From Cryobacterium sp. SO2 (GTDB lineage: Bacteria > Actinomycetota > Actinomycetes > Actinomycetales > Microbacteriaceae): a stretch of 64,000 nt of DNA. A program made the position numbers and the translations under genes. Positions 43,767 through 52,175 of this stretch are shown in pieces. Under the pieces are notes generated by a model. The model did not search any database. It was given only the letters and a program-made list of their open reading frames with translations, and was not told where the DNA came from. How positions within the stretch are numbered: the stretch's first letter is position 1; every line of letters starts with the position of its first letter. The stretch covers positions 496,001-560,000 of the forward strand of contig NZ_CP117849.1 of assembly GCF_026151165.2 (NCBI RefSeq), read 5' to 3'.

Positions 43767-43832
43767 AACTGTGCCCCATACGGACAAAAGGTCCCGGTGT
43801 TCCGGGCGCAATTGTCCGGAGGGGGAACAGTT
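43767..43832. repeat. 66-bp palindromic element, copy E (reverse orientation)
   Basis: It reads AACTGTGCCCCATACGGACA ... GGGGGAACAGTT and matches the reverse complement of the other copies. Its last two bases are part of the stop codon (TAA, minus strand) of the LacI-family gene. Confidence 0.88.
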
Positions 43833-44916
43833 ACGGCAGGGCGGGCGTAGGCGGGGGCGCGGTGCTTGCGCGCACCACGAGGTGCGTGGGCACGATGGTG
43901 GTGCCGGGGCCCACGGCCGCGGGAGAGTCGATCTGCCGCAGCAGCTTTTCGATGCAGAGCCGCCCCACCTGGCCGAAGTCCTGGTGCACGGTGGTCAGCG
44001 GGGGCCAGAAGGCATCCGACTCGCGCATGTCGTCGAAGCCGACCACGCTCACCTCGGCCGGCACCGACCGGCCGGCCTCGTGTAGGGCGCGCATCACGCC
44101 GAGCGCCATCTGGTCGTTCGAGGCGAAGATCGCCGTCACCGCCGGGTCTGCGGCGAGCCGCACCCCGTGTTCGTAGCCGCTCTGCGCGTTCCAGTCGCCC
44201 TCCAGCACGGGCGGCACCGGCGCGCCGGCCGCTTTGAGGGTTGCGCGCCAGGATGCCGTGCGGCGCCCGGCCGAGAACGACGACTCCGGTCCGGCGATGT
44301 GCCAGACCGTCTTGTGCCCGAGGTCGAGCAGGTGCTGGGTGGCCAGCCGGGCGCCCTCGGTCTGGTCGGTGTCGACCACTGTGTAACGGGAGCCGGCATC
44401 GGAGTCGACGATCACGACGGGCAGCCCGGTGGGCACGGTCACGTCGATGCGGTCGAGGATGTGCGCTTCCATGATGATCACGATGCCGTCGACGGCCTGT
44501 TCGGCGAGCCGGTTCACGGCCCCGGCGACGGCGCCCTGGGTGTGCAGCGCCACCGGGATCAGGGTGATCGAGTAGCCGGCCTCGGCGGATGCGGTCGCGA
44601 CGGCCTCGAGGGTGCGCATGTTGCCGAAGCTGGACAGGCCGAACATGATCACGCCGATGGTGCTGAACTTGCCCGACTTGAGCGCCCGGGCGGCACTGTT
44701 GGGCCGGTAGCCGATCTCGTCCATGGCCGCGAGCACCCGGTCGCGAGTAAGGGTGTCGACGTTGCTGCGGGCGTTCACCACCCGGGAGACGGTCTGTGAG
44801 GAGACGCCGGCCAGCGCCGCGACATCCGCCATGGACGGCAGGCGCTGCACGGTGCGGGCCGGGGGAGCGGCGCGCACCTCGGAAGTCGGGCTGTCGGTCG
44901 GGCTGATCGTTGCCAC
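43831..44916 (-). CDS. LacI-family repressor of the glycosidase/ABC transporter cluster
   Basis: This 361-residue protein has an N-terminal extension of about 28 residues before the helix-turn-helix MADVAALAGVSSQTVSRVVNARSNV. A hinge (RPNSAARALKSGK) and a periplasmic-binding-like sugar domain follow (TIGVIMFGLSSFGN, FASNDQMALGVMRAL, VSVVGFDDM). The GTG start has GGGAGG. It is divergent from the transporter genes, with two perfect palindromic operators between. A galactoside or arabinogalactan breakdown product is the likely inducer (inference). Confidence 0.92.
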   Translation of the reverse strand: MATISPTDSPTSEVRAAPPARTVQRLPSMADVAALAGVSSQTVSRVVNARSNVDTLTRDRVLAAMDEIGYRPNSAARALKSGKFSTIGVIMFGLSSFGNMRTLEAVATASAEAGYSITLIPVALHTQGAVAGAVNRLAEQAVDGIVIIMEAHILDRIDVTVPTGLPVVIVDSDAGSRYTVVDTDQTEGARLATQHLLDLGHKTVWHIAGPESSFSAGRRTASWRATLKAAGAPVPPVLEGDWNAQSGYEHGVRLAADPAVTAIFASNDQMALGVMRALHEAGRSVPAEVSVVGFDDMRESDAFWPPLTTVHQDFGQVGRLCIEKLLRQIDSPAAVGPGTTIVPTHLVVRASTAPPPTPALP

Positions 44917-44946
44917 GTGCCCTCCCGGGTCCGAGAAAATTTCCGA

Positions 44947-44998
44947 ATGTTTACGTAAACATGCTAGCGTGCTTACACGTCATGTTTACGTAAACATG
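44947..44998. promoter_or_regulatory. Two LacI-type operators flanking the transporter promoter
   Basis: ATGTTTACGTAAACAT occurs twice as a perfect 16-bp palindrome (44947-44962 and 44982-44997), centres 35 bp apart. TTTACG (44950-44955) and TTACAC (44973-44978) with a 17-bp spacer could be -35 and -10 for the rightward operon, so a bound repressor would cover both ends of the promoter. The sites also lie 30-80 bp upstream of the repressor's own start. Confidence 0.88.
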
Positions 44999-45051
44999 CC
45001 GGTCGAGATTCACCATCCATCGCTTCACACTACAGAGCCAGAGAAACAGGC

Positions 45052-45981
45052 ATGACGACGCTGTCAACACTCCCCCCTAGTGGCCAGACACTTCCGAAGA
45101 CCCGCAAGCCGCACGTGCAGAAGCGCGACTGGACGGGCTGGAAGTTCATCGGCCCGTTCATGATCGTGTTCGCCCTGGTGCTCATCGCCCCGGTGCTCTA
45201 CTCGATCTACCTCTCCTTCTTCAAGGACCAGCTCGTCGGCGGCAACTCCTTCGTGGGCTTCGAGAACTACGGCCAGGCGCTCTCCGATCCCAAGTTCTGG
45301 GAGTCGATGGGCCGGGTCACCCTGTTCTTCGTCGTGCAGGTGCCGATCATGCTCGGCATCGCCCTCTTCGCCGCCCTCGCGATCGACAGTGCGCGCCTGC
45401 ACCTGTCCAGCTTCTTCCGCATCGCGATCTTCCTGCCGTACGCGGTTCCCGCGGTGGTCGCCACCCTCATGTGGGGCTTCATGTACGGCACCAAGTTCGG
45501 CCTGGTCGGCAACCTCAACGACTTCTTCAACATCGCCATCCCCGACCCGCTGTCCAGCAGCTGGGTGCTCGCGTCGATCGGCAACATCGTCACCTGGGAG
45601 TTCATCGGCTACAACATGATCCTGTTCTATGCGGCCCTCCGGGTGATCCCCACCGACCTCTACGAGGCTGCGTCGCTCGACGGCGCCAACGCGTTCCGCA
45701 TCATCCGCAGCATCAAGATGCCGGCGCTGCGCCCCGCGATCGTGATCGGCGGCATCTTCTCGGTCATCGGCAGCTTCCAACTCTTCAACGAGCCGAGCAT
45801 CCTGCAATCGCTGGCCCCCAACACCATCTCCACCTACTTCTCGCCGAACATGTACGCCTACAACCTGTCGTTCTCCGGCCAGCAGTACAACTACTCGGCA
45901 ACCATCGCGATCATCGTCGGCCTCATCACCGCCGTCATCGCCTACATCGTGCAGAACTCCGGTTCCAGGAAGGAGGCCTGA
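45052..45981 (+). CDS. Sugar ABC transporter permease 1 (MalF/LacF type)
   Basis: This 309-residue inner-membrane protein has six helices. The ATPase-contact (EAA) loop reads YEAASLDGANAFRIIRSIKMPALRPA. It forms half of a carbohydrate import channel with the next gene product. It is first in the LacI-regulated operon and is preceded by GAGAAACAGG. No ATP-binding subunit is encoded in the cluster, so a shared MsmK/UgpC-type ATPase from elsewhere is expected. Confidence 0.93.
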   Translation: MTTLSTLPPSGQTLPKTRKPHVQKRDWTGWKFIGPFMIVFALVLIAPVLYSIYLSFFKDQLVGGNSFVGFENYGQALSDPKFWESMGRVTLFFVVQVPIMLGIALFAALAIDSARLHLSSFFRIAIFLPYAVPAVVATLMWGFMYGTKFGLVGNLNDFFNIAIPDPLSSSWVLASIGNIVTWEFIGYNMILFYAALRVIPTDLYEAASLDGANAFRIIRSIKMPALRPAIVIGGIFSVIGSFQLFNEPSILQSLAPNTISTYFSPNMYAYNLSFSGQQYNYSATIAIIVGLITAVIAYIVQNSGSRKEA

Positions 45982-45982
45982 C

Positions 45983-46930
45983 ATGTCGACGACTGACCAG
46001 ACCCACGCACCCGCAGAAAAGGCCAAGGCCCCGCGGATGTCCCGCTACACCAGCGAGAAGAAGGCCGGCAAGTCCAACCAGGGCCTGCACACCAAGAAGT
46101 CGATCCTGCTCACGGTGATCATGGGCGCCTTGCTCATCTACAGCCTGCTGCCGCTGTTCTGGCTGTTCGTGAACTCCACCAAGACCCAGGCCGAGCTGCT
46201 CAACTCGTTCGGCCTCTGGTTCTCCGGCCCGAACGCGCTCTGGGACAACATCGTCGCCACCCTCACCTACAACGACGGCGTCTTCGTGCGCTGGTTCGGC
46301 AACACGCTGCTCTACGTCGTCGTCGGCGCGGGCGGGGCCACGTTCCTCGCGGCCCTCGGCGGCTACGGCCTGGCCAAGTTCAACTTCCCCGGCAAGAAGG
46401 CCGTCTTCGCGGTCGTGCTCGGCGCCGTCGCCATCCCCGGTACGGCCCTCGCGGTGCCCACCTTCCTGATGTTCAGCCAGATGGGCCTCACCAACACCCC
46501 GTGGGCGGTCATCCTGCCCTCGTTGATCAGCCCGTTCGGTCTCTACCTGATCTGGACCTACGCCCTCGACGCCGTGCCCACCGAGGTTCTCGAGGCGGCA
46601 CGGATGGATGGCTCGGGCGAGTTCCGCACCTTCTTCACCATCTCGCTCAAGCTGCTGGCCCCCGGCCTGGTCACGGTGCTCCTTTTCACCCTCGTGGCCA
46701 CCTGGAACAACTACTTCCTGCCCCTGATCATGCTGAGCGAACCCACCTGGTACCCGCTCACCGTTGGCCTCAACCAGTGGAACCAGCAGGCCCAGACCGT
46801 GGGTGGCGACGTCATCTACAACCTCGTCATCACCGGCTCGCTGCTCACGATCGTGCCGATCGTCGTGGCGTTCCTCTTCCTGCAGCGCTACTGGCAGTCC
46901 GGCCTCGCCGCCGGCTCCGTCAAGGCGTAG
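45983..46930 (+). CDS. Sugar ABC transporter permease 2 (MalG/LacG type)
   Basis: This 315-residue protein has a charged N-terminus of about 40 residues and then six membrane helices. The EAA loop reads EVLEAARMDGSGEFRTFFTISLKLLAPGL. It lies one base after the first permease gene. Together they form the membrane channel of a CUT1-family importer for oligosaccharides. Confidence 0.93.
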   Translation: MSTTDQTHAPAEKAKAPRMSRYTSEKKAGKSNQGLHTKKSILLTVIMGALLIYSLLPLFWLFVNSTKTQAELLNSFGLWFSGPNALWDNIVATLTYNDGVFVRWFGNTLLYVVVGAGGATFLAALGGYGLAKFNFPGKKAVFAVVLGAVAIPGTALAVPTFLMFSQMGLTNTPWAVILPSLISPFGLYLIWTYALDAVPTEVLEAARMDGSGEFRTFFTISLKLLAPGLVTVLLFTLVATWNNYFLPLIMLSEPTWYPLTVGLNQWNQQAQTVGGDVIYNLVITGSLLTIVPIVVAFLFLQRYWQSGLAAGSVKA

Positions 46931-47058
46931 CCCCTCACACCTCTCCGACCGCGTCACCGCTTACCCGCACGATCCGCACGCCCAGCACCACCCCACCCGC
47001 ACCATCCGTACCCCGCATCACCGAACATCCCGTTTACAAGGAAGTGAAAGGCACCCCA

Positions 47059-48408
47059 ATGAAAGCAACACACAGCACCCTGCGCCGCACCGCGGTCGCC
47101 GTGGCCACCGGCCTCGCCCTCAGCCTGTCCCTCGCCGCGTGCTCCGCGGCCGGCGGCGGCTCGGCCGAGACCGGCACCGCCGACGACATCGCGGCGGCGC
47201 TCAAGGAGAAGTCGACCATCACCGTGTGGGCCTGGGCCCCTGCGGTGGAAGACATCGCCAAGGCGTTCGAGAAGGAACACCCGAACGTGACCGTCAAGGT
47301 CGTCAACGCCGGCACCGGCAACGACCAGTACATCAAGCTGCAGAACGCGATCAAGGCCGGTTCGGGCGCCCCCGACATCGCCCAGATCGAGTACTACGCG
47401 CTGCCGCAGTTCGCGCTCTCCGACTCGCTCGCCGACCTCTCCGACTTCGGCTTCGACGAGTACGCCTCCGAGTACACCGACAGCACCTGGGGTTCCGTGA
47501 ACCTCGACGGTGGCATCTACGCCCTCCCGCAGGACTCCGGCCCCATGGCCATGTTCTACAACAAGGCCGTCTTCGACCAGTACGGCCTCACCGTCCCCAC
47601 CACCTGGGACGAGTACATCGCCACGGCCGAGAAGCTGCACGCGGCCAACCCGAACGCCTACATCACCAACGACACCGGCGACGCGGGCTTCACCACCAGC
47701 ATGATCTGGCAGGCCGGCGGCCAGCCGTACACCACCACCGACTCCACCGACGTCACGCTCAACCTGCAGGACGAGGGCTCGAAGAAGTTCGCCGACACCT
47801 GGAACCAGCTGCTCGACAACGACCTGCTCGCGGCAACGCCGAGCTGGAGCGACGAGTGGTACAAGGGCCTGGGCGACGGCACCATAGCCACCCTCAACAT
47901 CGGCGCCTGGATGCCCGGCAACCTGGAATCCGGCGTGCCGGAAGCCGCCGGTGACTGGCGCGTAGCCCCGCTGCCCACCTACGAGGCCGGCGACACCGCC
48001 AGCGCCGAGAACGGTGGTGGTGGCGACGCCATCCTCAAGCAGAGCAAGAACAAGCTCGTCGCGGCCGGCTTCCTGCAGTACATGAACGAGGGCGAAGGCA
48101 CCCAGATCTCCATCGACGCCGGCGGCTTCCCGTCCACCGTCGCCGACCTGGAATCCGATGACTTCCTCGGCTACGAGAGCGACTACTTCGGCGGCCAGAA
48201 GATCAACGAGGTGCTCGTGCAGTCCGCGAAGGACGTCGTGACCGGCTGGAGCTACCTGCCGTTCCAGGTCTACTCGAACAGCATCTTCTCCGACACCGTC
48301 GGCCAGGCCTACGCCGACAAGGGCGACATCAACGAGGGCCTGACCGCGTGGCAGAAGGCCACCGCCGACTACGGCAACGAGCAGGGCTTCACCGTCACCA
48401 CCAAGTAA
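47059..48408 (+). CDS. Sugar ABC transporter substrate-binding lipoprotein
   Basis: This 449-residue protein from ATG 47059 has a lipoprotein signal peptide with lipobox LSLAAC (acylated Cys28). The mature domain is a CUT1 family 1 solute-binding protein (TITVWAWAPAVEDIAKAFEKEHPNVTVKVVN ... IAQIEYYALPQF). It captures oligosaccharide outside the membrane for the two permeases upstream. It is followed by a strong intercistronic hairpin. An upstream extension of the frame is not coding. Confidence 0.94.
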   Translation: MKATHSTLRRTAVAVATGLALSLSLAACSAAGGGSAETGTADDIAAALKEKSTITVWAWAPAVEDIAKAFEKEHPNVTVKVVNAGTGNDQYIKLQNAIKAGSGAPDIAQIEYYALPQFALSDSLADLSDFGFDEYASEYTDSTWGSVNLDGGIYALPQDSGPMAMFYNKAVFDQYGLTVPTTWDEYIATAEKLHAANPNAYITNDTGDAGFTTSMIWQAGGQPYTTTDSTDVTLNLQDEGSKKFADTWNQLLDNDLLAATPSWSDEWYKGLGDGTIATLNIGAWMPGNLESGVPEAAGDWRVAPLPTYEAGDTASAENGGGGDAILKQSKNKLVAAGFLQYMNEGEGTQISIDAGGFPSTVADLESDDFLGYESDYFGGQKINEVLVQSAKDVVTGWSYLPFQVYSNSIFSDTVGQAYADKGDINEGLTAWQKATADYGNEQGFTVTTK

Positions 48409-48426
48409 CACCCGCACCACCACCAG

Positions 48427-48463
48427 AGGAGGGTGGGTCTGTTTCACCAAGACCCACCCTCCT
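48427..48463 (+). terminator. Intercistronic hairpin between binding-protein and glycosidase genes
   Basis: AGGAGGGTGGGTCT (48427-48440) pairs perfectly with AGACCCACCCTCCT (48450-48463) across a nine-base loop. No T-run follows, and the next gene starts 31 bp later. It is therefore more likely a partial terminator or mRNA-stabilising element that raises binding-protein output over the enzymes than a full stop. Confidence 0.72.
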
Positions 48464-48493
48464 GCTGTACTACGACTCACAAAGGATCTCCCC

Positions 48494-50032
48494 GTGTTGC
48501 ACGCCCGGCTCAGCATCACCCGCGACGACGTCGTCGCGCCCGTCTCGCCCCGCCTGTTCGGCTCGTTCGTGGAGCACATGGGCCGGTCGGTATACACGGG
48601 CATCTACGAGCCCGGCCACCCCACCGCCGACCCGGCTGGCTTCCGCGAAGACGTGCTGGAGCTGGTGCGCGAGCTGAACCCGAGCCTCATCCGCTACCCC
48701 GGCGGTAACTTCGTCTCCGGCTTCCGCTGGGAAGATAGCGTCGGCCCCATCGCCGACCGTCCGGTGCGCCTGGACGTGGCCTGGCACAGTGTGGAGACCA
48801 ACGAGGTGGGCCTGCACGAGTTCGCCGACTGGGCCGAGAAGGCCGGCGTTGAGGTCATGCAGGCCGTCAACCTGGGCACGAGGGGCATCGCGGATGCCGC
48901 GGCCCTGCTGGAATACAGCAACCATTCTGCCGGCACCGCGCTCAGCGACCAGCGCCGGGCCAACGGCCGGAACGAGCCGTTCGGCATCCGCGTCTGGTGC
49001 CTCGGCAACGAGATGGACGGCCCGTGGCAGATCGGCCACAAGACCGCCGAGGAATACGGCCGGCTCGCCGCCGAGACCGCCCGGGTGATGCGCTGGGTCG
49101 ACCCCGCCGTTGAGCTCGTCGTCGCCGGCAGCTCCAACGACCAGATGCCCACCTTCGGGAACTGGGAACGCACGGTGCTCGAGCACACCATCGACCTCGT
49201 CGACCATATCTCCCTGCACGCCTACTACGAGGAGACCCCCGGCGACCTCGGCAGCTTCCTCGCCTCCGCCGTGGGCCTCGACCGCTACATCGGTGCCGTC
49301 GCCACCATCATCGACGAGGTGGCCGTCGCCGCCGGCGTCGACAGGTTCATCGGCATCAGCGTGGACGAGTGGAACGTCTGGTACCAGACCCGGTTCAACG
49401 AGGTCGACAAGGAACCCCTGTTCAGCGGCGAGTGGAACACCCACCCGCGCCTGATCGAAGACGAGTACAACGTGAGCGACGCCGTCGTCGTCGGCTCGCT
49501 GCTGATCTCCCTGCTGCGCAACAGCGACAGGGTCTCGATGGCCAACCTCGCCCAGCTGGTGAACGTGATCGCCCCGATCCGCTCCGAGCCGAACGGGCCG
49601 GCCTGGCGGCAGAGCACCTTCTTCCCGTTCGCGCTCACCGCCGCGGCCGCCCGCGGCGACGTGCTGGCCGCCACCATCCACTCCGACTCGTACGACACGG
49701 CCGCCTATGGCACCGTCGACCTGGTGGATGCGGCGGTGACCGCCACCGACGACGAGATCGTGCTGTTCCTCGTCAACCGGTCCAGCTCCTCCGCGCTCAC
49801 CCTCGAGGTGGACCTGGCCGGGGCCCCCGCTCGCTCGGTGCTGTCGGCCGAGAGCCTGTTCGCGCCCGAGGGCGGTGACCGGTTCGCGACGAACGCGGTG
49901 GACCACCAGGACACGGTGCATCCGGTGCCGCTGACGGCGGTGACGCTCGCCGACGACGGCGAGCTGGCCACCCTCGTGCTGCCCGCACTGTCCTGGTCGA
50001 TCGTGCGCCTGGCCGCCCGGAGCGCAGCATGA
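48494..50032 (+). CDS. GH51 alpha-L-arabinofuranosidase
   Basis: This 512-residue enzyme without signal peptide hydrolyses terminal alpha-L-arabinofuranosyl residues in the cytoplasm. The acid/base Glu173 lies in VWCLGNEMDGPWQ and the nucleophile Glu292 in SVDEWNVWY. The opening VSPRLFGSFVEHMGRSVYTGIY is typical of GH51. GTG 48494 follows AAGGA. It overlaps the GH42 gene by ATGA. Confidence 0.93.
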   Translation: MLHARLSITRDDVVAPVSPRLFGSFVEHMGRSVYTGIYEPGHPTADPAGFREDVLELVRELNPSLIRYPGGNFVSGFRWEDSVGPIADRPVRLDVAWHSVETNEVGLHEFADWAEKAGVEVMQAVNLGTRGIADAAALLEYSNHSAGTALSDQRRANGRNEPFGIRVWCLGNEMDGPWQIGHKTAEEYGRLAAETARVMRWVDPAVELVVAGSSNDQMPTFGNWERTVLEHTIDLVDHISLHAYYEETPGDLGSFLASAVGLDRYIGAVATIIDEVAVAAGVDRFIGISVDEWNVWYQTRFNEVDKEPLFSGEWNTHPRLIEDEYNVSDAVVVGSLLISLLRNSDRVSMANLAQLVNVIAPIRSEPNGPAWRQSTFFPFALTAAAARGDVLAATIHSDSYDTAAYGTVDLVDAAVTATDDEIVLFLVNRSSSSALTLEVDLAGAPARSVLSAESLFAPEGGDRFATNAVDHQDTVHPVPLTAVTLADDGELATLVLPALSWSIVRLAARSAA

Positions 50033-52173
50033 GCGCCCTGACCGCCACCCGCTGGGTGCGCTGGCCCGAGGCGCACACCCTCGCCGACGGCACCGAGAGC
50101 CTGCCCGCCGGCGCCGCCCGCATCGGCTACGGCGCCGACTACAACCCCGAGCAGTGGCCCGAAGAGGTCTGGGCCGACGACATGCGGCTCATGCGCGAAG
50201 CCGGCGTGAATATCGTCAGCGTCGGCATCTTCTCCTGGGCGCTGCTGCAGCCCACCATCGACAGCTGGGATTTCGGCTGGCTCGACCGCGCCATTGACCT
50301 GCTGCACGCCAACGGCATCGCCGTTGACCTCGCCACCGCCACCGCCAGCCCGCCGCCGTGGCTCACCGAACTGCACCCCGAGGTGCTCCCGGTCAACCGC
50401 CTGGGCGAGACCATCTGGCCCGGCGGACGCCAGCAGTGGCGTCCTACCTCACCCGTCTTCCGCCGCTACGCTCTCGCTCTGGTAGAGAAGATGGCCATGC
50501 GCTACGCCGACCACCCGGCCCTGTCGATGTGGCACATCAGCAACGAACTCGGCTGCCACAACGTCTACGACTACTCGGATGACGCCGCCGGCGCCTTCCG
50601 CGACTGGCTGCAGGCCCGCTACGGCTCGCTCGTGGAACTCAACCGGGCCTGGGGCACCGCGTTCTGGTCGCAGAACTACACCACCTGGCACCAGATCCTG
50701 CCGCCGCGCCTGGCCGCGACGCATCCGAACCCCACCCAACAGCTCGACTTCGCCCGCTTCTCCAGCGACGCCCTCAAGGACTACCTCATCGCCGAGCGCG
50801 AGATCCTGCGGCAGGTGACCCCGGAGGTGCCGATCACGACCAACTTCATGGTGATGGGCGAGACCCGCGGCATGGACTACGCCGACTGGGCCGCCGAGGT
50901 CGACGTGGTCTCCAACGACCACTACCTGCTCGTGGCTGACCCGCAGGCGTTCGAGGAGCTCTCCTTCTCGGCCAACCTCACCGGGCAGATCGCCGGCCGG
51001 GCGCCGTGGTTCCTGATGGAGCACTCCACCAGCGCCGTCAACTGGCAGCCGGTGAACCAGGCCAAGACGCCAGGGCAGCTGCGCCGCGATAGCCTCACCC
51101 ACTTGGCGCACGGCGCCGACGCGATCTGCTTCTTCCAGTGGCGGCAGTCGCTGGCCGGCGCCGAGAAGTTCCACTCTGCGATGCTGCCGCACGCGGGGGA
51201 GGACAGCACGGTGTTCCGCAACGTCGCCGGCTTCGGCCGGGAGCTCGCCGCGCTGGCCGAGGTGGCCGGCAGCCGCACCCAGCAGGCCCGCATCGGCATC
51301 CTCTTCGACTGGGACTCCTGGTGGGCGTCCGAGCTCGACTCGCACCCCACCGAGCTGCTGCGCTACAAGGCCGAGGCCATGGCCTGGTACACCGCCGCGC
51401 TCGCGAACGGCCTGCAGGCCGACATCGTGCCGGCCCGCTCGGTGCTGGCCGGGCACGGCCTGGCCGGTTACGACCTCGTCATCGCCCCGATGCTCTACCT
51501 GGTGCCGCAGGCGCTGGCGGATGCGCTCACCGACTACGCCCGCACCGGCGGCCACCTGGTGGTCGGCGTGTTCTCCGGCATTGCCGACGCCGACGACCAC
51601 ATCCACCCCGGCGGCTACCCGGGCGCGTTCCGCGAGTTGCTCGGTGTGCGCGCGGAGGAGTTCGGCGGCCTGCTCGCCGGCCAGACCGTGCGGCTCACCG
51701 GCGAGCTGCCGGCCGGGTCCACCGGTTCGCTGCTCACCCACGACGTCACCGTGCAGCCCGACGTCGAGGTGCTCGCGCGCTTCGACGACGGCCCGTTCCC
51801 CGGCGTGCCGGCGATCACCAGCCGGATGCTACCGAGCCTCGCCGGCGCCGCCGGCCGGGCCAGCTTCGTCGCCACGGTGCTCGACCCCGCCGCCCTCGCG
51901 GCGCTCGTCGGCCGGTTCGCGGCGCAGGCCGGCATCCAGTCATTGCTGCCGGAGGAGGTGCACGGCACCGTGCAGCTCGCCGTGCGGCAGGGCGACACCC
52001 AGGACTACCTCTTTTACATCAACCACTCGGCGCGGGCGGTGACCGTGGCGCTCCGCCCGGCCGACGGCCGGCTCAGTGCGCTCGACCTCGGCGGCAGCAC
52101 TCTGGCCGCCGACACCCTGACCCTCCCGGCCACCGGCGTTGCCGTGCTCGGCCGCGCACGAACGGATCTTTGA
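50029..52173 (+). CDS. GH42 beta-galactosidase
   Basis: This 714-residue cytoplasmic enzyme has GYGADYNPEQWPEEVWADDMRLMREAGVN near the start, the hallmark of GH42. The acid/base Glu173 is in HISNELGCHN, and the nucleophile Glu331 is in WFLMEHST. A glutamine amidotransferase-like trimerisation domain and a C-terminal beta domain follow. With the GH51 and GH35 neighbours it fits removal of beta-galactosyl units from arabinogalacto-oligosaccharides. Confidence 0.95.
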   Translation: MSALTATRWVRWPEAHTLADGTESLPAGAARIGYGADYNPEQWPEEVWADDMRLMREAGVNIVSVGIFSWALLQPTIDSWDFGWLDRAIDLLHANGIAVDLATATASPPPWLTELHPEVLPVNRLGETIWPGGRQQWRPTSPVFRRYALALVEKMAMRYADHPALSMWHISNELGCHNVYDYSDDAAGAFRDWLQARYGSLVELNRAWGTAFWSQNYTTWHQILPPRLAATHPNPTQQLDFARFSSDALKDYLIAEREILRQVTPEVPITTNFMVMGETRGMDYADWAAEVDVVSNDHYLLVADPQAFEELSFSANLTGQIAGRAPWFLMEHSTSAVNWQPVNQAKTPGQLRRDSLTHLAHGADAICFFQWRQSLAGAEKFHSAMLPHAGEDSTVFRNVAGFGRELAALAEVAGSRTQQARIGILFDWDSWWASELDSHPTELLRYKAEAMAWYTAALANGLQADIVPARSVLAGHGLAGYDLVIAPMLYLVPQALADALTDYARTGGHLVVGVFSGIADADDHIHPGGYPGAFRELLGVRAEEFGGLLAGQTVRLTGELPAGSTGSLLTHDVTVQPDVEVLARFDDGPFPGVPAITSRMLPSLAGAAGRASFVATVLDPAALAALVGRFAAQAGIQSLLPEEVHGTVQLAVRQGDTQDYLFYINHSARAVTVALRPADGRLSALDLGGSTLAADTLTLPATGVAVLGRARTDL

Positions 52174-52175
52174 GC

